The translations under genes and the position numbers were made by a program. A stretch of 64,000 nucleotides of DNA from Sthenelais limicola. Its lineage: Eukaryota; Annelida; Polychaeta; Phyllodocida; Sigalionidae. Every line of letters starts with the position of its first letter. The stretch's first letter is position 1. The notes under the pieces were generated by a model. It was not told the origin of the DNA and did no database searches. It was given only the letters and a program-made list of their open reading frames with translations. The stretch is taken from the NCBI GenBank assembly GCA_942159475.1, contig OW804095.1, positions 69,158,773 through 69,222,772 on the forward strand, given 5' to 3'. Shown piece after piece: positions 57,300 through 64,000 of this stretch.

Positions 57300-58620
57300 A
57301 TCTATGCATGGGCGTGTAAGCCTCATATTCAGTGTGCATATACTCATAACCAATAAACATGTAAATATAACAGATCTTCAGGCGAGAAGAGTAGTGCATG
57401 GTTGTTACCAGTGATTGGTTTATATGCATGAGCATAAGTAACTCTTATTCAGTGGGACATACAATCATACTAGTAATACTATTATAGGAACAAAACAACA
57501 AAACAGACATGGCAGTGTATCCAAACAGATCTTCTGGCGGGGGGTAGTGTATGGTTGTTACCAGTAGTTGATTTATATGCATGAGCGCGGGTAGCTCATA
57601 TTCAGTGGGCATATAATCATTCTAGTAAAACTAGTAAAACTATAATAAGAATAGAGACAAATCATCGATTCAAATCATAAATCATATTCAATCGACATAA
57701 GGTCGAGACGTAGCATAACCCACCGAACCGCATGTTTAGACAATATTTCAGTAATAGGAGCATAATCACTAAAATAATAAACATCAGTGCTTACCAGTAG
57801 TTGATTTATATGCATGAGCGCGGGTAGCTCATATTCAGTGGGGCATATAATCATTCTAGTAAAACTAGTAAAACCATAATAAGAATAGAAACAAATCATC
57901 GATTCAAGTCATAAATCATATTCAATCGACATAAGGTTGAGACGTAGCATAACCCACCGAACCGCATGTTTAGACAATATTTCAGTAATAGGAGCATAAT
58001 CACTAAAATAATAAACATCAGTGCTTACCAGTAGTTGATTTATATGCATGAGCGCGGGTAGCTCATATTCAGTGGGGCATATAATCATTCTAGTAAAACT
58101 AAAATAGAAACAAATCATCAATCCAAGTCGGGATATGGCATAACCCACCCAACCGCATGTTAAGCAATATTTCAATAATTGATAGGGGTAGACAATATGT
58201 ATGGCCTTGTGGCGCATATTCAGTAAGCATATGTCGTAGCCCAACCAACCGCATGTCAAACAGTATTTCAGTAACAAGAACATGATCCTAAAAGTAAAGA
58301 TAATGGAACATCAATGCTTAGTGGGTGGGGCATTATGTGCATGAGTACCTGACTCATATTCAGTGAGCATACATAATGGTCGACCATAAGCAAGTCTTAG
58401 GGCCACAGGTTGGGAAAAACTAATATGCATGGGCTTCAATAGCACATATTCAGTGGGCATATATGTTAAACCAGTGGAACATGGAACATAGGGAAAAAGA
58501 GCAGACACAATACAGTAGTAAACATAGTGCATAACCATAAGAGAGTCACAATAGATCACTAGTTGGAAATATATAATATGCATGGGCTCAGTAGCACATA
58601 TTCAATGAGCATATACAATA
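57300..58620. repeat. tandem array of nine hairpin-bearing repeats
   Basis: Nine copies of a 40-43-bp motif, ATATGCATGAGC-loop-GCTCATATTCAGTGGGCATAT, start at about 57303, 57421, 57575, 57808, 58041, 58194, 58331, 58421 and 58576. The middle copies lie in 233-bp near-identical units. Each can fold (ATATGC/GCATAT and ATGAGC/GCTCAT). Sited just upstream of the LINE ORF, they look like 5' UTR monomers. Confidence 0.75.
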
Positions 58621-58699
58621 GATCTTTGAAACATAGGGTATGTATGTGGCACAATATGGGCACGAGTGGTTAGGCATGGTTGGCATATGCCAGACGGTT

Positions 58700-59545
58700 T
58701 TAGTGCGAAGTGTTGTGGTCGTGGCACTTGACGAGGTTCTTGGCCCAGTCAATTATCACGTTCTCTTTCGGGTGCAGACCATCCGCAAGCGCGCCGTAAT
58801 TGTTCTGTGTTCGACCCATATACCGGCGGTGTACTTTGCTCGTCATCGTTGGGTGTATGATGCCACGATTAATGTTATGAGTTTTAATAAAATAGTTAAT
58901 ATCACTGACGGCACCATTAAGCTTGAATTGGCCTGGGTGGGTATGAAATTCTCTGTTATAAGTATGCATCGACATTCCACAAATTCCCGTGAAAATTGGG
59001 CAAATATCAGGGTAGTTGTTGGTCATGGCCGAAGTAATCCATAAAATTTCATCCTGAAGATGGTTCTCGATAGCTTGTCGGTCATTCCATCTAAGTGAGA
59101 CCTTACGGGTCAATGCACTTTTGGTGGTAATGTCACAAATACCACCGAAAAACACTACAATTTCCGGCCTGTAATGGTCGATGGAATCACGGCCAAGATT
59201 AAATAGCGCTCTTAGGCCTTTGCCTGGCAAGATCCTGATACGAATCTCATTATGTTGTAAGTACATGGGAAGGTGAGTTCCACGAGAATCGCATATAATG
59301 AGAGATTTTACCTCAGTAGGGTCAGGGAAGAACGCCATGTTGGGTGAAGAAATTACACGTGCGCTGGTGCCAGGAGAGTGAAAGGAGAACGTCTCAGCCG
59401 TTTGGTTGCTTGGATGAAATTGGACTAGCATTTCGGCTGCCACCCCTATTCTCTCTAGCTGATCTTGTAATAATTGGATCAGAGGCAGATGTTGATTGGT
59501 AAAACTGTTGGTAACATGGATAGTTTGGTAGTTGGCATGCAACAT
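58700..59545 (-). CDS. SGNH/GDSL-family hydrolase-like protein
   Basis: 281 codons, intact. Block I SLIICDSRGTHL carries the probable nucleophile Ser (a CDS variant of GDS). VVFFGGICDIT matches block III (GxND-like). DGLHPKENVI holds the Asp-x-x-His of block V. The likely reaction is ester hydrolysis on an unknown substrate. SGNH-type hydrolase ORFs are known passengers of some Ngaro/DIRS-class retrotransposons. Here it runs opposite to the adjacent gag, with start codons 22 bp apart, which is unusual. Ownership by the DIRS-like element is inferred. Confidence 0.65.
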   Translation of the reverse strand: MLHANYQTIHVTNSFTNQHLPLIQLLQDQLERIGVAAEMLVQFHPSNQTAETFSFHSPGTSARVISSPNMAFFPDPTEVKSLIICDSRGTHLPMYLQHNEIRIRILPGKGLRALFNLGRDSIDHYRPEIVVFFGGICDITTKSALTRKVSLRWNDRQAIENHLQDEILWITSAMTNNYPDICPIFTGICGMSMHTYNREFHTHPGQFKLNGAVSDINYFIKTHNINRGIIHPTMTSKVHRRYMGRTQNNYGALADGLHPKENVIIDWAKNLVKCHDHNTSH

Positions 59546-59567
59546 GACTTGTCACGTTTACATTTAA

Positions 59568-60944
59568 ATGTCGTCCACAGACAAAATTTCATCCATTGAG
59601 AGGTTGTTATCCAACATTGCTTTGTCCGGTCCGCTCCCTGACAACTTTTCTGACTCGGAATCTAATCAAAATATAATGAGGTGTGTGAGGGAGGCTCGTA
59701 ACCATTTGGCTAAGAAATCCGCTGCTAAGAAATCCGCTGAACGTGAGAGGTCCCCAGAGAAAGTGCAGGCCGTGCCTAATGCTGTGGGAGGTACGAGAAA
59801 GCCACAACCGGCTCACTCTAGTGATGGTTCTTCTTCAGACGGTAGTGTGGCTGGGGCCAAGTCACGCCGTAGGCTGGTTAGGGAACCCTCTTCGGACTCT
59901 TCTACAATTACTGTAAGCTCCTCTTCCTCTTCCAGTTCGTCAGGCCTTTCTTCAATTGTGAAGAAGAAGAAAAAATACGTTAAAACGTTAATACGTTAAA
60001 AGTCCAAGACTGCTTCTTCGCTCAGAGCTGAATGTAAGAAAATGTTTAAGATAAAGCGTTTTTTACCTCGTAAGGAACGTTCAAAATTGTTCACTACCGA
60101 AAAGCTATGGTTTTGTCATGATAGTCTTACCCTTGAAATGTATCGTAAAGGAAAGAACATAGAAGGTATGTTAGAGCATAGCATTTTTCTCGCTGAAAAG
60201 TCTGGGTCTAAAGCATATCTTTCTGCCGGTATTTGCAAATATGACGATGCCGTCAGGGAGGTAGCTCGTGAACGGGGTGTTAAGGCCTATACCGCCAATG
60301 ATATGGGCTTGGCTATGAGGTTTCTTTCCCATGAATACTCACGCCAAAGTACGAGCAATGCAAAAGGGGCTACTAAGAAAACTAAAGATTCGAAAGGCTC
60401 TAAACTGTATTGTTGGGGTCATAACAGGGATGGCTGTCTTTCAACTAATTGTAAGTTCCCACACGTGTGTGGAAAATGTTTTGACGCCTCTCATACAATG
60501 TGCACTTGTCGTGTTGTTGTCGGTACTAGTAACCAAGCCTCGGTTGCGGGGAGTATAGTGGGGGTCTGTAATTCCTATGGTACAGCGCTTTATAGTAATT
60601 CCACACCAATTGATTTTGAATTTAATGTACCAGAGAGTTTTCATATGGCTGATTCATCGGAACAGACCTTACCTGAAAGTGTATTTAGTCCTTTATATGA
60701 CAAAGTTTCATGTTGTTTTGACGTTTGTGACTCTGACTCCTTCGTTGTCCGCCATGTTAATTTCACGGAGGATTATGGTCTTCCGGTTGTCGAAAGTTTT
60801 TATAGTTCTCCATCTCGAACAGTTTTAAGCGATGAAGATAGTTATAGTTTTCCTTTCACAGTTATGATTGGAAATAATTTATCGGTTTCGAACTCTAATA
60901 ATATAGTTTGTCATTCGGAAACTGGTTGTCGAAAGTTTTTATAG
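59568..60944 (+). pseudogene. DIRS-type gag
   Basis: One reading frame with a stop at 59997-59999, lying in a small ACGTTAAAA duplication. The N-terminal part is Ser-rich. Around residue 125 of the second part is YCWGHNRDGC with CKFPHVCGKC and HTMC, the conserved DIRS/Ngaro Gag Cys/His cluster. The 3' end is frameshifted by the tandem duplication that follows. Confidence 0.7.
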
Positions 60945-61062
60945 TTCTCCATTTCGCACAGTTTTAAGCGATGAAGATAGTTATAGTTTTCCTTTCACAG
61001 TTATGATTGGAAATAATTTATCGGTTTCAAACTCTAATAATATAGTTTGTCATTCGGAAACT
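60785..61062. repeat. 139-bp tandem duplication inside gag
   Basis: 60785-60923 and 60924-61062 are almost identical, differing at a few bases. Because 139 is not a multiple of three, it breaks the gag frame. Confidence 0.9.
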
Positions 61063-61091
61063 GATTTCATGGCAGCCAAAGATGGATAACA

Positions 61092-62783
61092 GTGATTTGT
61101 ATTGATCTTGCAAATACAAATGTGAGTGATGTTTGTTTTTGTTCACCTTTAGATGATACTAACTTACTTGATTGTGTTGCTTATTTACTGAATAGTTATA
61201 TTAAAAGTGTTAGAGTATATCCAGATCAGTACTTGCATTTAAAACAAGGTTGTTATGATGGTTTGTGCGCCTGTGTTTACCTTTTAGATGGCATTCCGAC
61301 GCAGCTCAAACCTTGTTGGTTCGCTTGTATAGTAGATGAATGCGGTCACGATTTAGATTATAATAACTTTATCCTTAATGGTGTGTGTAGAGGTTTTAAA
61401 ATTATTGACGATGATGTTGGTTTACAATAGGATTTACCAAATTATAGTTCAATTTTAGAACCTAACATTGTGACTCAAATGTCAAATTCCATTTCTTAAG
61501 AGTTGCAAGAAGGAAAGATTTCAATTGCCTCTGATTTCCAGTCATGTATTCACGCCATGGGTTCTGTTAAGAGGGCTGATGGGTGTCTCCGTCCCATTAC
61601 TGATTGTTCTAGACCATTAATTTCAGTAAATGATTGCATGATCTCCACTGCTAATAAATTCACCTTTGCTTGTGTAGACGACGCTATTGACATGGTTTGT
61701 CGTGATGGTTTTGGTGCGGTGGTGGATATATCTAATGCTTATAGAAGTGTCTGCATACATCCAGCTGATAGGAAATTTTTAGGATTTCGTTGGCCTTGGG
61801 CTTCTAATGATGCAACAGTGTTTAGGGATAATATGATGTGCTTCGGTATCAAGGCGGCACCTTACATTTTTAATTCAATTACAGACTTTGTGTCTAAGGT
61901 TATGTGTAAATTTAATGTCCCTTGTCTGAATTATCTTGACGATTTTTTCGTTGCAGGGGCCAATATGGTAGAGTGTACATTGAAGCAACAGTTGTTAATG
62001 CCAGTACTGAGGTACATTGGTTTTTATATTAATTAAAAGAAAGCTGTTAGCCCTTCCCCTACGCCTAAATATTTGGGGGTGATTATCGATTTGGCTAATA
62101 TGCAGCTGAGGTTACCTGAAGAGAAACTTGCTAAGACTAAGGAGTGTGTGGAATTTTTCCCAGGTAAATCTTCATGCATCCGAAAGGACTTGGAACGACT
62201 CACTGGCCTATTGGCTCATTGCTCGGTGTTGGTGAAGGGTGGCCAGACTTTTTGCAGAAGGTTATACGCTTTGTTGAAGGCGACTAAAGGTAAACACACT
62301 GTTAAGCTTTCTGATGTTTTTAAATCAGATTTGAAGTGGTGGAATAGTTTTTTGACCACTTTCAATGGTAAACGAAAGATTATTGAAGACAATGCTCCGG
62401 TTAAAACTATTTTTACAGACTCTTCCTTATCAGGTTTTGGAGCTGTTTTGGATGATGATTATTTGTTTGGTACTTGGTGTGAGGATGCTGGACATTGTAA
62501 GCATGTAGTTGCGGCCCCGAAATATGATGATCTCTTTTCGACAAATATAAATGTTCTTGAGTTGTGGCCGGTTATAGCGGCTGTTAAGAGATGGTCCAGC
62601 TCTTTGTGTAACCATAAAGTATTGGTTTATACTGACAATACCCAGGTAGAGCGCATGTTAATTACGGGTAGAAGTACAAATGTTATCGCCATGGATTTAT
62701 TGAGAGAGTTCTTCTGGTGTTGTGCTATTTTTAATATTACTATTGTTCCTCTTAGAATTTCATCCTCACATGTTGCACCGTAA
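61092..62783 (+). pseudogene. DIRS-type reverse transcriptase and RNase H
   Basis: A single frame with stops at 61428, 61498 and 62034. RT: KRADGCLRPITDCSRPL, GAVVDISNAYRSV, CFGIKAAPYIFN and catalytic YLDDFF. RNase H: IFTDSSLSGFGAVL, ELWPVIAAVKRW and VYTDNTQ. The 113 codons before the RT are not recognised. RNase H ends near 62770 without the usual connector to the recombinase. Confidence 0.8.
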
Positions 62784-63261
62784 AGATGTGGTTTTCACAG
62801 AGTATGGTTTTTTGCTTACCATTTCTAGTTCAAAGACGATTCAGTTTAAGGAACGTGTTGTCCAAGTTCCAGTGGTAAGAGCCCCAGTGTCTAGGTTATG
62901 TCCTGTTACTTGGTTGAGTCGCTATCTTTGTAGGGCAACCTCATCGGACAATGACTATTTATTTGTTTTTGAAGGTAGCAAGAAGCCTTTAACATATAAA
63001 TTTTTCTGTACTAAGTTGCGTTTAGCTGTGGTTAGTGCTGGTCTGAAGGGCAGATATACTCCTCACAGTCTGCGCAGGGGTAGTGCGACCTTCTTGTCGC
63101 AATTGGGCCTTCCTTTGTACGATATTAAATCATACGGAGGTTGGAAATCTTTGAGTGTACTTTTATATTTATCTGGTGATGTAGCTACACATTTAGGTAA
63201 AGATAAGACGGTAGCTTTGTATTTAAATTCTTTTTTTTTTTTAAGTAAAGGGCTACTTTGA
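62776..63261 (+). pseudogene. C-terminal part of a tyrosine recombinase
   Basis: In another frame from the RT. It has TPHSLRRGSATF (the catalytic H-x-x-R), a GGWKS box and VLLYL with the likely nucleophilic Tyr. The N-terminal half, including the first catalytic Arg, is missing, apparently deleted at the junction with RNase H. Confidence 0.75.
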
Positions 63262-63595
63262 ACCCTGCCATTGATTCTTTATATCATGGTATTGTTATTT
63301 AGTAAAGGGCAGATGTTCCCCATTCTGAACCCTCCTCTGGCCATTTATGCCAGGGGTTTTTACTGTTATTATATTGTTTCCGTTGGCTGGGGGTTGTTGG
63401 GGATCAAGGCAACTTGTTCTCTCACAGCCCATACGCTGTTTCATTATATATTCAACGCCTTATGCCAGCTAAACGGAATTACGCATACCAAAATCTATCA
63501 CTGTACCAAATTTCATGCTTTAATACCAATTTGAACAATTCTTGCATTTTTTTGCACCAACCTACCTGACTTCCATGTCATTTCTTCCTTTCATG
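63262..63595. other. 3' flank of the DIRS-like element
   Basis: AGTAAAGGGC...GAACCCT occurs twice (about 63243 and 63300), which may be a remnant of the element's terminal repeats. Otherwise nothing recognised. Confidence 0.35.
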
Positions 63596-63599
63596 CAAG

Positions 63600-63767
63600 A
63601 AAACGCTAGAGGTGTGGAAAAAACTGCTGAATTGGATTGTTGAAGCTGATTTTTTCAATAGAGATTCACAAGATAAATGTATTATTGAGAGAGACAGAAA
63701 TGGTAAAATTATTATCAAGCCTGTCGAAATTATGTTTCGTATAGAAGAAAACAATATTAAATGTTAA
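63600..63767 (+). CDS. possible terminal exon of an unidentified host gene
   Basis: An open stretch ending in TAA follows a pyrimidine-rich, AG-ended acceptor-like sequence (TTTCTTCCTTTCATGCAAG). It encodes LEVWKKLLNWIVEADFFNRD and then GKIIIKPVEIMFRIEENNIK, with ordinary globular composition. No start codon near its beginning and no upstream exon in the window. Unidentified. Confidence 0.25.
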   Translation, partial: KTLEVWKKLLNWIVEADFFNRDSQDKCIIERDRNGKIIIKPVEIMFRIEENNIKC

Positions 63768-64000
63768 GATCATAAATTGGATGTTCCTTAAAACCAAAGC
63801 CTACATACAGGCGTAAACTTTATATAAGGGAGAATTCTCACTGATGTCTGTTTTGCTTGAGTTAAAATATAGATGTGAGGTATATATCAAAAGCATGTAC
63901 ATGTACAGTAAAGGAAGAAAGGCTTCATTGCCTTGGAGAAGGTTTGAGCAGTACATTAGAGAGGCTATAAGTTAAAATCCAAGAATAAGCTTCATTTCCT
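63768..64000. other. non-coding end of window
   Basis: AT-rich; nothing recognised. Confidence 0.5.

Larger units (their letters stand above)
53881..58620 (-). mobile_element. non-LTR retrotransposon (LINE) with poly(A) tail and tandem 5' repeats
   Basis: The - strand order is: hairpin-bearing tandem repeats (58620-57300), one long EN-RT ORF (57149-54216), a 3' UTR, AATAAA (53899-53904) and a poly(A) tail at about 53878-53891. Endonuclease and RT motifs match Jockey/CR1/L2-type LINEs. No ORF1 is attached. The 5' limit is inferred. Confidence 0.7.
59568..63261 (+). mobile_element. degenerate DIRS/Ngaro-type tyrosine-recombinase retroelement
   Basis: In order: gag with a Cys/His cluster, RT-RNase H, and a C-terminal tyrosine recombinase, the gene set of the DIRS superfamily. 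Four in-frame stops, a 139-bp duplication and a deletion at the RNase H/recombinase junction make it inactive. Terminal repeats are not recognised, so the outer limits are only the coding limits. Confidence 0.8.

Noticed and set aside
57675..58283. Pair of similar - strand ORFs (ICPTEYELPALMHINQLLVS-type)
   Set aside because: They repeat because the DNA monomers repeat; the 233-bp period does not preserve frame across the array.
57300..58620. CRISPR-like array or hammerhead ribozymes in the hairpin repeats
   Set aside because: Repeats vary in spacing and sequence, the genome is eukaryotic, and the CTGAATATGAG sequence lacks the hammerhead CUGANGA/GAAA core.

Overview
The window is animal nuclear DNA: short GT-AG exons in long AT-rich introns, conserved metazoan housekeeping genes, and a dense load of retroelements. 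Frequent TAGGCCTA-type words, DIRS-like and LINE elements and many small foldback repeats suggest a marine invertebrate, possibly an echinoderm or other invertebrate deuterostome. That placement is inference; no rRNA or mitochondrial sequence is present to confirm it.

Region 1 (about 1.4-12.2 kb, + strand) holds a complete SREBP/SREBF orthologue. Fifteen exons join in frame through the bHLH-zip, two membrane segments and the C-terminal regulatory domain. Region 2 (about 26.9-12.8 kb, - strand) holds a complete PAN3 orthologue: a non-coding first exon, 15 coding exons and probably a 3.2 kb 3' UTR. The two genes converge. PAN3 introns contain two MITE-like elements and a 1.7 kb minisatellite-rich insertion.

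Region 3 (27,684-48,547, - strand) is the main discovery: a 20.9 kb Ty3/gypsy-class LTR retroelement. Its two 697-bp LTRs look identical, so the insertion is young. It encodes gag, protease, a 1,276-codon RT/RNase H/integrase ORF and an 803-codon envelope with a furin-like site, fusion-peptide-like segment and membrane anchors. Between pol and env lie five small ORFs that share a three-block architecture. Four end at good splice-donor sequences and the fifth at a weaker one, so they look like alternative exon cassettes or spliced accessory genes. An antisense 62-codon ORF with its own TATA box lies among them.

Region 4 (48.5-53.9 kb) is a mosaic. It has a foldback repeat, a broken LINE ORF1 interrupted by a bare poly(A) insertion, a CRE/TATA promoter-like block, and a compact pair of divergently transcribed unknown genes sharing a 161-bp promoter. 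One is a complete three-exon 132-aa gene; the other is a set of overlapping ORFs with an arginine-rich start and a cysteine-rich end. Minisatellites and a gag-like fragment follow.

Region 5 (53.88-58.6 kb, - strand) is a LINE with apurinic-type endonuclease and RT, closed by one stop codon, with a poly(A) tail. It is preceded by about 1.3 kb of tandem hairpin-bearing repeats that look like 5' UTR monomers. Region 6 (58.7-63.3 kb) is a decayed DIRS/Ngaro-type tyrosine-recombinase retroelement whose gag starts 22 bp from a divergent, intact SGNH-hydrolase ORF.
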